Origin: Phoronis australis | Taxonomy: Eukaryota; Phoronida; Phoronidae | Length of the DNA: 64,000 nt | Assembly (NCBI GenBank): GCA_002633005.1 | Contig: NMRA01000016.1 | Location: 223,396 to 287,395 of the forward strand | Direction of reading: 5' to 3' | In this document: piece by piece, positions 50,701 to 62,759 of the stretch | Layout of the letters: every line of letters begins with the position of its first letter | Numbering within the stretch: the first letter of the stretch is position 1 | Position numbers and translations under genes: made by a program | Notes under the pieces: generated by a model | Told to the model about the DNA's origin: nothing | What the model saw: the letters and a program-made list of their open reading frames with translations, nothing else | Databases searched by the model: none

Positions 50701-53700
50701 TTTTTCGTCCAACCATTTGGAAACGAGTCTGCTAATCTGCTGATATTTACAGGGCTTAGAATTTTCCGCGGAAACGCGGATTTCCGCTTTTTTCAAATGT
50801 TCTGTCCGCGCATTTTATTATATTTCCGCGTAAAAAAAATCGGATTTGATATAAAATTTCTGCGGCAAATTCCTTTCTTACCGCGGCGTTGCCGACGACG
50901 TTCACCTCGAAAAGCGAAAGTTGCTCTTTATGTTTCGGAGGAACGTAAATTGTCAACATTGCCGGGACATCTGGAATAGCGTGGTGGGATTTTCAATGGC
51001 GTCTCGTGTGGTTGTAAACCGCGGTGACAAATACTACGGCTCTGCAGCCAAAAATGTGTGGGGGTGGGAGTGGAGGAGTGGATGGACGAGATAAAAAGAC
51101 GCAGACGCATGCTACTGATGGTGGAACGTTTTTTTTTTTTAGTCCTACCGATTTTTGTCGCCGCGAAAGGTTCACATCGACTATTTCAAGGCTGGGTAGC
51201 GCGCATGTTTTGGGCCGTAAAAGTTTCCGCGTTTTTTGTCATTGGTCATTCCAAGCCCTGTATTTAGCAAGCAGATTGGCAGCAGACCGTCTAGCCAACT
51301 GCAGTGCCGACTTCAATGCAGACTGTTGACTGTTCATTTTAAAAAAGAACCAGTGTTTTCTATTTTAATTAATTTGACTGTTAATAATGAAATGACGATC
51401 GATCGCTAACTCGTTGCTGTCTGTTCGAACAAAAATTTGTGACCTGTGCTGCTTGTCAAGTGATTTACTCTGAAACACAGATGATGGGTCTGTGATGTCA
51501 TTTACTAACTATGTTCCTCAACAAACAAAATCTTTTTGCATTGCCTTACCTAGAAAAAGAAGAACAAGAGAAAGCTGAACAGAGCATGGTTGATAAAATC
51601 TTGTACAAACGGAGTGCAAAGTAAGTTACATTTTGACAGATTATTATCTGAATAAGTTTTGTTGTTCCTGTTCTGAAGTGATAAAAAATTAAAGGTGATT
51701 TCTTTTTAGCTGTAGTTCCAGAATGACATTGAAAAATATCCAATGGGTCTTTTTGTAGGCTTGAACACTTTATATTTGCCTGTTCTAGACACAATTTCAA
51801 ATCCGTCCGTGGTGAAGGTCAAGGCTTTGTGCGTCTAACCAGCGCTGCTTACCACAAAGACTCGCACATTCTCGTCACTGGCTTTCAAGATGGTGCCTTC
51901 TTCTTGCACGAGATGCCCGAGTTTAACCTGATTCATTCATTAAGGTATTTGCTTATAAGTAAAAGAGGAACTTAAAGGGACTAGTTGTGTCTGTTGATAG
52001 TAACATGCCAGTCATTAGTGAACCCTGGTGATATGATTACGGCCTGTCATCAGGCACCTTCCTTTGTTAACTAGGAGTGTGAACTGTATTTATCTGGAAC
52101 ATTATCTTTCTCTCGATTTTTGTACTTTTTTTGCATAGTTCTCCGGAGTTTTTTTGTTTTGAGAAACTTATGCTTTCCCTTGCTCAAGGAAATTCAACTC
52201 TCCTCTGTGGCAGAGGTAAGAAAAGGCATGATTGTATTAATGATCTACTTTTTGAAATGTAGAGCTACCAACATACTTCTGAACTGAATTGGACTCGTAA
52301 AAAATGATTAATTGCAATGCAATGGGAAACCTTTATTGGCATCAAAATGACCAATCTAGTGTACAGTTGTGGAACAAGTTCCTAGGAATGCACAGCATTG
52401 TGGGAAATATCGCAGAATCAGAGAGGGGCACTGTTGTATTTCAGGGAGTGGCTTTTGTACAGCCATCAGCCTTACTATTTTCTATTCTGAGTGTTGGGCT
52501 ACGTGAAGTCCTTCTGACTCGGGATGTGTCACATATAACGACATCAAGTCACTTTTGCATACGATGACTGGCCCTCCTCGCAAGGCTCAGTGGGATCACC
52601 TCTGCCAGTAAATTACTCGCCTTACCATATTGATTCTGGTCAATCACGGTAGCACTCTAAACTGGTGTTAATTTTTAGTAAATGTACAGCAGTAATGCAA
52701 AACTTATGGCTACCCTACAAACTGTATTGTCTTCATATCTTACTTCTTGTAGGATATTTAGGATTGCTAAGAAGTTTTTGTAATTTTGTTAATTTACCTA
52801 AATGTGGAATGATAACTACTGAACAAACATGTTCTATGTTTTTACAGCTTTTTTAAAATATGAAAGATTAGCCAACTCTAGTTTCCCTTATGAGAACAGT
52901 AATTTTCTTTGCATGAAGCCTATTGCGTCCTACAGGTGGTTAGGAATGTATCTATCATCAGCCATCTTGTTTTTTCACACATAATAGTTTCCTTGAATTG
53001 AGAAAGTTTTTTATTTCCAGTATATCGAATCAGCCAATAGCAGCCATCAGTTTCAACAAGCCGGGTGATTGGATTGCGCTCGGCTGTTCTGGTTTAGGCC
53101 AGTTACTGGTGTGGGAGTGGCAGAGTGAGACATACGTGCTGAAACAACAGGGTCACTTCAACAATATGAGTTGTCTGGTCTACTCCCCTGATGGCCAGTA
53201 TATAGCTACAGGGGCTGATGATGGCAAGGTGAGGGGCACGTGATTAAACAACAGGGTCACTTTAACATCGTGCATTGTCTGGTTCACTCCCCTCGTGGGA
53301 GTGTATAGCTACAGGGGCTATTGATGGTAAGGTAAGGCTCACATGGTCAAACAATAGGGTCACTTTAACAACATGCCTTGTCTGGTTGTCTACCTGGTAG
53401 GCAGTATATAGCTACAGGGGCTTTTGATGACAAGGTAAGGCTTACATGGTCAAACAATAGGGTCACTGTAACAACATGGGTTGTCTGGTTCACTCCCTGG
53501 TAGGTAGTAAATAGCTGCAAGGGCTGATCATGGCATGGTCAGGGGCTTGTGTTCAAACAATAGGGTCACTGTAACAACATGCCTGGTCTTCCTTCCCTGA
53601 TGGATGGATGGTGTATAGTTGCATAGTCTGGTCATCTTACCTGGTGGATAGTATATAGGTGCGAGGTCAAACAATAGGATTTAGTTAAATTAGACGAGCA

Positions 53701-56700
53701 GACGGATGGGGCATCCGTTCCAAGAAAACTGACTTTGCTAAGACAAATCTTAAATTTCAGCCAGTTTCAAGATAAAACTTCAATTTGTCTCATGTCCGTT
53801 TCTGACAAGAGAGAGCTTAAGTTTTTGCCTTAAATTTTGTCTTAATTTTCACTAACTTATCGGATGTAGAAGTTTCGGAGTTTGGAAGTTGAGGCAAATC
53901 TTAGACTTAATTAAAAAAATGAAGTTAAGTTAGTTTTTTAAATGGGCCCCTTTTCTCCTGATAGACAGCATATAGCTGCTAAACAGTTTTGATGATGGCA
54001 AGATGGGTGGCATGTGGATAGGCGACTGGGTCTCCTTGACGACTGTTTGAAAAATGAGGAGCTGTGGAACTTTAGAATTCTATACCTGGGATTGTACTAT
54101 CCGCCTAATTTCATTTTATAGCCCGACCCAAGACTTTTCAGATACGGCCATCGTCCACACATATCCAATAAAAATGATAATCGACAATGTCCCTTTTTGA
54201 AATGCTTACCAGAAAGGAATGTGTTCCGGTGGACAGCAAAAACATCACTTTTCGAAAATTCTGTCAAGTCGATGTTTTATGTGTATTAGCATCTAGTGTG
54301 GATGGAAATAACAATACAGAATGTGGATAACAAACGTATTTCTAATCTTGAAGAAAAACTTGTGTCATCAGAATAGAAACGCTGTTACGTGGACATAGCC
54401 TTAGGTGTAGTGTGTATATTTTTGTTTGGTTTATTTTTGGACTACTTGTAACCCTCAATGCTGGTTGTTGTGCAAGTATCAATAATTGTGGTTGAGTTGC
54501 AGCCGTTAATCACTTATGAAAAAATGTTCATAATCATTGCACAAAATAAACAGACCATTGTACAAGCCTTCTTAAGGTTATGTTGGACCTTAATAAACGA
54601 CCTCAACTCTAAGTCTAATACTGAAAGAACTGTGCTTTGTCAACCATGAATAAGTATTATTTTCTGAAAGGAGAAAGATTGAGGATTCTAAAAGTACGCT
54701 TCTTATTTCTGTGTCTTTATTATTGTCAGGTGGCCATGTTTTTAAGTCAAATTTTCATGTGCAAGAATGGTACATTCATAGCAAAATACCCCCCAGCTGA
54801 TTTTCCTAAAAAATTTTTTCAAATGAAAACTACGTTATGTCCCAAAAAGTCTGTTAGGGTTTTACTTTAAAATGCAGTTTTCGTGTACCAAGCAATATAC
54901 GAATAAGACTGCTGTTTTTTTACAAAAATGCCTTGTGTGTTGCGAGTTAATTTGGCACAAGACCTGAACTAAGTGAATTTAATCAAAATTTAATCCTTTC
55001 TTCTCACCACCTGTTGGAAGTTTTGTGACGAAGACTGTTCCTCTCAGTTCACTCTGCATACAACATTTTTGGTATGGGAGAGACTATTTTAATAATTAAT
55101 GAGTTTAATAATTAATGAGACTCATATTCACTATAATTGTAGGTGAAAGTGTGGAATACAAGCACTGGTTTCTGCTTCGTCACATTCACTGAACACCTGG
55201 CAGGTATCACAGGTGTGACATTTAGCCAGAATGGACAGGTGGTGGTGTCTTCGTCACTAGATGGAACAGTGAGGGCATATGATCTCAACAGGTGAGTGTT
55301 ATTGTGATGGAGTCTGCCATAGGTTTCTTACTTGGTGCTATGTTTTATTTGTGCAAGTGAAAACTAAAAGAAAAAAAAATTGTATTTCTTTTTGTGTTGA
55401 TGAGTTTATTAATCAGGTGTAGAGTGAGTTTGGTGTATGGGTTGTGAAATTTGATTTTTTAAAACGATAATTAGACAGTACAAATAATGCAATATTTTGT
55501 TTTGGGAGTCACCTGTCTGTAGAAGTGTATTGGGTTTATGTTTCGGGTGATACTTATCCCACTGTTAACTTGCAGCGCAGATACCATTTGTGCTACAGTT
55601 ACAATCATGGTGCCCTTTCGCCGTTCCCATAATTCCCTGTGTACCATAATGCATCTGCCATGACTTCATGCCTTGATACCGTCATTCCTTTAATTGGTAA
55701 CTTAGACACTGCAATTTCCTTTCTTGATGTCACTCCTACCATAATGTCCAATTTTTTCATAGGTACCGTAATTTCCGCACGTTTACCTCTCCACGCCCCG
55801 CCCAGTTCTCGTGTCTGGCCATGGACCCCAGTGGTGATCTTGTGTGTGCCGGGGGTAGAGATGTGTTTGAGATATTTGTCTGGTCCATGAAGACGGGGCG
55901 CCTGTTGGAGGTGGGTGACAATACTTGAGTTTTAATGTCAAATTTTGTTAGACATTTCTGTTTGTTTAAATAAGGGACCTTTCACAATTATTGCCATTTT
56001 CACGAGCTAGCGTACGCTTTTGATATCATAAAAATTGCGATAACGGAAGTCAATGTTTTTATTACTTTTTTACATCTCGTGAAAACATAATGAAACACCA
56101 ATAGCAGAAATGTCACCAATGTCTAACCCAAAAAATGAAATACATGATGAATTGTTTGAAAATAGTGTTTTAATTGTTTACCACGTCACTGTATAAACCA
56201 ACTTTGGCATTTAACTTTGAAGTACACTGGCATAAACCTTATAAAAAGATTGCCATTTTTGTATGTTTTCGGAGGGATGGAGGAGTCAGGGAGAACGTGC
56301 TGTTTGTATGCTCATGAAAAATAGCGATAATTATGAATGGTTCCTACATAAGTATAAAAGTTGTCTTCAAATCCAGGATATTGTGTACGGCAAATACTTC
56401 AGCTCCATTTCGTCCCAATATTATGTGGTAGTGTGCGCAGTATAAAATATTTTTGAACAAAGACATCAGCAAGTCTTATGAGTCGTGCAAATTTAATAAT
56501 GACTATCCAAAATTGACTTCACAAATTTTCCATTACTGGCATTTGCAAATACTGTCTTTCTCTTGCTTAATTGGCCCGATATTCTAATACATTTTTCTTA
56601 TGTACCACCATCATCTGCTTCCTTTTTCAGATTTTAGCTGGTCATGAAGGACCAATCAGTAGTCTTGCCTTCTGTTCGTCCCATGCCATCTTGGTCAGTG

Positions 56701-59700
56701 GATCTTGGGATAAAACAGTCAAGTTCTGGGACATCTTCGAAAATAAGGGCGCTAGAGAGACACTTGACCTCAACTCAGATGGTGAGTAGGACTGATGGCT
56801 CGATGCATTTGTTTCAACAGCTATCTAGATTGCCGACAATAACAGAAAATAGCACCTTTAAGTTCAGTAATTTTTAGAAATTAAATAATGGAATTTTTTC
56901 AAATTTTCCCTTACTCTGTCTAAGTTATTTTGAAAACCCAAAATGGTTCCATCTGAAAAATAACGCTATACTATTTGACATTTTTTTTTGCATCAAACAG
57001 AAGACTGATATTTTGTCGGCTTTTGTGAAAGCTACGAAGCCACCATTTCAAAAGATCAGTATCAATCGCAGCTGTAAATATGAGTTGTAGTGGAAGTATT
57101 CAAGATTTTAGGTTCAATATTTGCCACAAAAGGTTTCGATGAACATTTTCAAAACGTTTGGTGTTTACTTAGTGTCTCATGGCAGTTCCATTTCTTTTCG
57201 CTCATCCAACGGCAATTGTTACGATTTGATCATAAGACATCCCTGCTTATAGTTTTAGCCGTAACCTATCGACCTGATGGTGAAGAGGTGGCCGTGGCAA
57301 CTTTAAATGCACAGATAACGTTCTGGAACGTTCACACAGCCCAGCAGACTGGATGCATAGAGGGACGTCATGACATTGGGTCTGGGAGGAAAGAGGCGGA
57401 TAAAATCACGGCAAAGAAATCCTCGTTTGGAAAGTAAGTTTCGTAATCGTGAAATATTTAGCCATGTATATTGCATCATGTTGACATTTGGATGAAAATT
57501 CTGTCTTAATAGGTAGCAATTTAAGTAGTTTAGTACATAGTGCGGTGTATTGTTGCAGACCATAACACTCAACTCTCTGTACTTGATGGTGTTGTATTTA
57601 TAATCTGATTTACACCTGTATCAACTTACGAGCTGTGTTCTGTTGCTGCAGGGCATTCAACTCTCTCTGTACTCGATCGTTGTGTTTATAGTATTGTGTA
57701 TCCGTTGTATCAACTTGCGCATGGTGTGGTGATGTTGCAGGGCATTCAACTTTCTTTATTTGGTGTTGTTATATTTATAATATGGTTTACCTATTGTATC
57801 AACTTGCACGCTTTGTTTTTTTTTGCAGGGCATTCAACACTCTGTGCTATACAGCTGACGGTAGCTGTGTGCTGGCGGGCGGCAAGTCCAAGAACATTTG
57901 TATTTACTCCATCTCAGAGCAGCTGTTGATGAAGAAGTTCGAGATCTCCTGCAACATGTCCTTTGACGGCATGGAGGTAAGCAGAGACGTGATGATGTTA
58001 TTGTCTGCGGTTTGGGTGCTGCTTTTTAGTAGACAACATTACTGCTAAATTATTATTTATCATTTATGAAGTGCTGTGTGTGAATTTCTTATACTGACTG
58101 TTTTTCTGCAGTTGAATTAATAATTTATGCTTTAATTTGTTATCTGACTCCTTTTTATTGTTATTTGTAATAATCAGACATTAATAATTTTTCATGAGAA
58201 TAGGTGTTGACCTAAAGGCTCAGGAAAGCACTATATAGGGGACAGGGCTAATAGTGTGCACAGTGTCTTTTTGGCAATCCTATGCCTGCCACTGCGCTGT
58301 CCGAACAATTTTTCCAAATTTAAAGTTCCTCATCAAGTAAGTCTCTGTGCTTGGTTTTGAAAAGGATTTTGTTCTTTCTTTGTAATCTAGTTTCAAGGCC
58401 AATTTTCTTGACAAGAGCTGTACCACACTGCACCCCATTCTCAGTGCTATGATTTTGCAAGTGTCGTCTTGTTTTCGTAAGCATTTGCACCTGATTGGTC
58501 CGTTTTTGAATATTCAGAGAATTGTCGATAAAATGCATCATTCATTCGTGTCTTTTGACTGCAGGAGTACCTAGACCGTCGTAAAATGACTGAATGGGGT
58601 AGCCTTGCGCTCGTAGATGAATCGGAGAGCCACGGGAGAGGGGAGAAAATCAGCCTGCCGGGGGTGAAGAAAGGCGACATGAGCTCACGTCACTGGAAGC
58701 CTGAGGTGCGCGTGGCCTCAGTACAGTTCTCACCCACTGGTAAGTAGAAAATATGCCGTGTAAACTGGCTGCTACCAGGTGGTGATTAGAGAAGAGTTGT
58801 GTGACTGCTGTGGGTAAACTGGGCCATTCGCCGTTAGTATACGTTGTGCGAGGGTTGAGCAGTATAGACGTTTGTCTTTTGGTAATCTTGATGTTTTTGT
58901 CTCGGCACCTAACCCTCATTCGCGCAACTGCTTGTTGACTGCGGAGTTGTTTTATGCTTTTGTTATTCTGAACACTAAAAAACATTTAAAACTTGCAGTT
59001 ATTAATAGTCCTGAAGAGATTTATTAAAACTGCATTAACGTAGTGCTACAATAATTGCGGCAAAGTGTTAATTTTTCAGTCTGTACCTGAAATGTTGAGT
59101 TTTCAGTGTGAATACCGTTGCAGTAGATTTGTTTTTTGGTTAGAATTTTAGCTCAGGACTATTGCGCATAGAGAACTTGTGATTTGGTCTGTCAACTGTG
59201 AAGAGTTTGCACTGTTCTGGGGTACTGGTTGCCATTAAAAATCTACGTTTTGGACACTCGGGAAGGATTTAAAGCTATGAAGAACCCCCTAAGGACCCTT
59301 TTCTGTACTTCTTATTTTGTACATTGCCATGTGTGATCTGCTAGTGGACCAGTTGTTTCACGACGCAATACTTTTGGAGTTAAACGAAGCATAGTGAAAT
59401 GCTTGGACACCTGGCACTACAAAAATACAACAAGATTAGTCTCATCTGTTATCCACAAGCGACTATTAGGTTTCATTACTGTACAACAATAAAATACAGA
59501 TATTAATTCAACTAGTCGATGGTCGCTGTCGTGATCATAGAAGACCACATGCCATACCCTGGTATCAATCTGTGCTTGATTAGGTCGAGCGTGGGCAGCT
59601 GTGACAACAGAGGGCCTTGTTGTGTACTCGCTTGACGACAACATGGTATTTGACCCCTTTGACCTTGAAATCGACATCACACCAGCGAATGTGAAGAAGT

Positions 59701-62700
59701 GTCTGTCTAGACAAGAATACAGTAGTGCACTGATGTTAGCCTTCAGACTGAATGTGAATAGTCTTAAACAGGAAGTACTAGAGGCGACACCTATTGAGCA
59801 GGGTAAGTGTTGAGAAGATATTTAAGATAGTACAAGTGGCAAGCAAATGTCATTTTAATTAATTTTATGCGCCCACGCAAAAATATGCGGGCGCATTATG
59901 CCGTCATTCCTGTGTGATTGTTCGTCTGTCCATCTGGCGTCTGCTACTCTGTCTCATAAAGTCTTTGGTGTAATGTTCATGAAATTTTGCAAGTACGTTC
60001 CTTTCATGGATGGGACGGCATATGTAAACTTTCAGACGGATCGGACTACTAGTGTGTCCCCTGCTCCCCTCTGTTTTTGGATGGATTCGAGGTATTTTGT
60101 GTTTTCAAGTCTGTCTTGACGTCCAGCCCTCTATCAACTAAACCACTCTAAGGATGATTGTGAAAATTGGCATATTTATTATGTTCCTACTGTGAAGAGG
60201 ATGGCTGACGATGATTTTCCGACGACTTCCACAACTGTAGCGCCTCTTAATGGCAGGTTTGTTTTTTGCACCCATGGCTATATCTCTTAAACCCTCTGCA
60301 GGATATTTATTAAATTTAGCAAGTGTTTTTTATATTAAGTTTACAACAGACGATACTTTCAAACAGATTTGACTAGCGCTTTGTCCCCTAGTGGCAACTT
60401 CTTTTCGTTTTCTTCTGTTTCTCTGAAGTTCCGTGGCGGTTTCTATGAAATTTAGTAAATAGCTTTTATTATATAAAAGAAATAATGACATGCTCCTGTT
60501 TTTGGATGGAATCAGTGTGTTTTGCACCATCTAGTGGCCATTTTTAGTGTTACCACAGTGACTCTAAGTATGATTTTGAAAATTCAATTTTGTCATTTAT
60601 GTTTCGATTGTGAAGGGGATGGCTGATGATGATTTTTGGACGACTCGAACTATTGTGGCGCTTCCTAGCGTCAGATTTTTGGGTCTGACTGTATTTTCCA
60701 AACCCTGCAGGATCTTTATTGAATTTGGCAAGTGAATTTAATGAAGTTTACAACAAAAATGAGGAGATTTGGACAGATCCGACTGCCTCTGTGCCCCCTA
60801 GTGGCAATTTTATTTTTTCATTGTCTTCTGTTTCTTTGAAACGCCTTGGCAGATATTTATGAAATATAATTACCAGTTTTCAATTAAAGGGTCAACAAGT
60901 TCCCATTTTTGTTAGATTTGACATATGACACCTTCTCATATTCGGGCGAATTTGACATACTATGCGTCACCTTGTGATCATTTTAAAACTTTTGAGTAGT
61001 ACGTCTTTGACGTCACCCTCTCCATCCTGTTTGTGATGGATTCGATGAATTCTGCCCCAACGAGTGGCCACTTTAATTATTTTTTGTCATTCTGTATTTG
61101 CCAAGCTGGGAATATTTCCCTCGGTTCATCATTCTACAGTTGTTTGACATATATTGTCAGTGTGATCTATTTTTCTCACAGTTGTCTGTTACATAATAGT
61201 TCTTTGTTCCTTAAGGAGTGTTCACGTAATAGCTTGTCTGCACTCGGATGATCTCTGGTCAATCATTGACATAGCAGTATCCACCACTGGTGAGTTTGAA
61301 ACTTCCTAATCTCTCCAAATCTTGTAATAAACTATTGTACTGTTCCTTAGTAATCTTCACATATATTATATTGCAGTGGAAGTTATCTGTCAGGCCCTGC
61401 CCGACACCTACATAGACAAGTTACTCGCTTTCATCTCCACTCAGCTGGAGTCCTCGGCACACATTGAATTCTACCTCACCTGGTGCAGTAGACTATTAGA
61501 ATATAATGGGCCGAAACTGAAGACGCGGTCAAGGTCAATCCTACCTCAACTACATGGTCTTCAGAAAGCTTTAACCAGGAAGTGCGAAGATTTATCAAAA
61601 GTGTAAGGCAATTCAGCAGTGCAGTGTTTGCCCAGGCTTTTTGATTTGAAAAAAGGCTGTCTCCTTTTTGTTGAGTTAACAAAATATTTTTAGCGCCCAG
61701 CCGTGACCCTTACTTGCCTGAGGTCCACTGCTGCTCTGAGGTCATTAGACTCTACTTCATAAATTATGTACTTATTTCAACGCTTTTAGGTCCATGTGCT
61801 TATATCTGAATATCTTAAATAATGCCTTTTTTCGCATCCTTTTTTAACAAGTGGTTTTCATATTGGCACATGCATCTAGGTTTCGCATATAAGCCCGTGT
61901 AACTACCCCTGCCTAGTCCCATACATTTATTCACATGTAGGCGAACCCGTTTTGACCACCGCTGTGTCTCATTATGGCAATTTTTTACGTTATACGTTTT
62001 TGCATTTATAGCTAAGTCAAAGTTTCATGTGAAGAATGGTTAGCGTGCTCAATGTTTCATTTCCTGGTCGCCATTTTGAAAACATTTGGTTCACATTGGT
62101 ATAAGTCACTTGGTAATGTGTACTAGCATTCAGATATTAGTGTTGTTACTGCATAGAAATTGCCCGAATTTGTCAGGCAAGTTTTTACCAGGAAAATGTT
62201 GTCATCGGGACGCACATTTGCCGGTGTTCCGATCTCCATGGAGTCTTCAGGATTAATTCCATGAAAGTTTATTCATTACTCGAGGCATTTGTTTATCGGA
62301 GTCTCACAGATGTGTGACTGGGGCATTTTCAAAGCCTGCCAATAGAGTCTACAGAACTATATTTTCGATCGCATGGGGACACAACATAGTGAAAATAATT
62401 CCTGTGAAGTCCTGCAAAATTTCTGTAATTCTGACATACACCGATCCTCGACTATTCGGTGCATCTCTTTAATGTACAACAGTCTTTGTCGTCTGCATAC
62501 TGCTTAATATGCTAATGATATGCTAATTTATGACCATTCTCGTGGCAGGTGTGACCATAACAAGTACAATCTGAGCTATCTTATATCACTGGGGGAGACC
62601 AACAGGAAACGGAAATTGGAGACAGGGAATGATGGGAAGGAGGCTCAGGAGAATAGCGATTTAACGGAGGAGGACTCTAGTGACTCTGATGCAGAGAACA

Positions 62701-62759
62701 TATTAAGTGAACTACGAGAGAAGTGGACACCAGACTCTAGTGAAGTGGAGGAGACTTGA
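41732..62759 (+). CDS. PWP2: Periodic tryptophan protein 2 homologue (UTP1), 19 exons, complete
   Basis: WD40 scaffold of the UTP-B subcomplex in the nucleolar small-subunit processome, needed for early 18S pre-rRNA processing. Exons: 41732-41749, 45379-45491, 46172-46266, 47265-47364, 48751-48894, 49402-49537, 50230-50404, 51554-51620, 51789-51944, 53021-53228, 55143-55291, 55763-55910, 56631-56781, 57259-57433, 57829-57976, 58565-58739, 59584-59802, 61377-61602, 62549-62759. All phases agree, giving 937 aa (human 919). Readable landmarks: MKFAY start, WD repeats such as GHFNNMSCLVYSPDGQYIAT and LAGHEGPISSLAF, an acidic insert (about 231-251, DDSSDDDENDD), FEISCNMSFDGMEEYLDRRK, the C-terminal Utp12-type helical domain (from about FDPFDLEIDITP to LTRKCEDLSK) and an acidic tail (EEDSSDSDAEN). 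Exon 1 codes only six residues, before a 3.6-kb intron. Introns 10 and 14 hold junction-derived repeats. No clear polyadenylation signal seen. Confidence 0.97.
43061..43520. mobile_element. Foldback element with arms of about 200 bp
   Basis: The left arm (43061-43259, GAAGCTTTTCAGCAAATTAT, CTCTTAGAGGGACACCTTAG, AAATCAGAAACTGGCCA) is mirrored by the right arm (43320-43520, TGGCCAGTTTCTGATTTTGG, CTAAGGTGTCCCTCTATG, GAGGCATAATTCGCTAAAAG). The spacer is about 60 bp. The arms have diverged by substitutions and small indels. Both arms yield similar peptides (GHLRRPSLSLIPSNSTK and GHLRRRSMYLIPSNSNK), a by-product of the symmetry and not evidence of coding. Confidence 0.9.
43955..44095. mobile_element. 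Second foldback element, about 140 bp
   Basis: GTAACCACTTGCTATCCTAT and CTGTACCACGATGG (to 44000) are mirrored by CCATCGTGGTATAGCAGGA and CGAGTGGTTAC (from 44057 on). The spacer is about 56 bp. Small MITE-like element in PWP2 intron 1. Confidence 0.85.
47944..48174 (+). mobile_element. hAT-like MITE with CAGGGCTTGGAAT ends, copy 1
   Basis: The left end GGCTTGGAATTTTCCTC and right end GGTCATTCCAAGCCCTG form inverted termini. It contains GGTTTCGATTTCCTTTTAT and a second internal block (AATTTTCCTCTTTTTTG). It lies in PWP2 intron 4. Confidence 0.75.
49600..50015. repeat. Inverted repeat around an intronic block
   Basis: GAAACAGTCCCAAATAGGGA near 49600 is mirrored by CCCTATTTTGGACTGTTTC near 49992. 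Between them AGCCCCTAGTTT and GAAATAGGGGCTTAG form a further, weaker pair. Probably a DNA-transposon remnant in PWP2 intron 6. I do not recognise the family. Confidence 0.55.
50750..51260 (+). mobile_element. hAT-like element with CAGGGCTT ends, copy 2 (CG-rich interior)
   Basis: Starts CAGGGCTTAGAATTTTCCGC and ends CATTGGTCATTCCAAGCCCTG-type sequence as in copy 1. The 510-bp interior is much richer in CpG than the surrounding intron (for example CCGCGGAAACGCGG, CCGCGGCGTTGCCGACGACG), which suggests a younger insertion. Short open frames exist, but none is recognisable as a full transposase. PWP2 intron 7. Confidence 0.75.
53142..54010 (+). repeat. Junction duplication, PWP2 exon 10 donor (6-7 copies, about 103 bp)
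   Basis: The exon 10 segment starting AAACAACAGGGTCACTTCAA (53142) plus its donor recurs in intron 10 at 53246, 53349, 53452, 53555 and 53669, about every 103 bp. A more decayed piece is near 53955 (CTCCTGATAGACAGCATATA). Copies keep GGTCACT, GTCTGGT, TATAGCTACAGGGGC and a donor-like AAGGTAAGG. The duplicated exon part encodes the end of a WD repeat (GHFNNM to TGADDGK). Copies carry stops and indels and are not exons. Confidence 0.92.
57548..57850 (+). repeat. Junction duplication, PWP2 exon 15 acceptor (4 copies, 88-94 bp)
   Basis: The acceptor and exon start TTGCAG|GGCATTCAACACTCTG (exon start 57829) is preceded by copies at 57741 (GTTGCAG|GGCATTCAACTTTC), 57652 (GCTGCAG|GGCATTCAACTCTC) and 57558 (GTTGCAG|ACCATAACACTCAA). 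Spacing is 94, 89 and 88 bp. Using an upstream copy would give an early stop. Confidence 0.92.
59865..61075 (+). mobile_element. TGCGCCCAC element, long copy in PWP2 intron 17
   Basis: Begins ATGCGCCCACGCAAAAATAT and GCGGGCGCATTATGCCGTCA, as in the 7855-9160 element. It continues with repeated CTAGTGGC motifs (for example near 60388, 60531 and 60798) and GGATGATTGTGAAAATTGGC. The right terminus is lost or decayed. No coding frame. Confidence 0.75.

Noticed and set aside
50677-51329. Overlapping frames of about 70-100 aa on both strands as a gene
   Set aside because: They lie in a CpG-rich transposon-like insertion, contain no recognisable domain and overlap each other on both strands.
52304-52567. 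87-aa plus-strand frame in PWP2 intron 9
   Set aside because: No homology, no phase-compatible splice sites joining it to PWP2; exons 9 and 10 already join in frame and match the family.
55640-55765. Possible further junction duplication before PWP2 exon 12 (GTACCATAATGC, GATACCGTCATTCC, GGTACCGTAATTTCC)
   Set aside because: Similarity is limited to about 14 bp per copy with irregular spacing; not enough to count as a seventh case.
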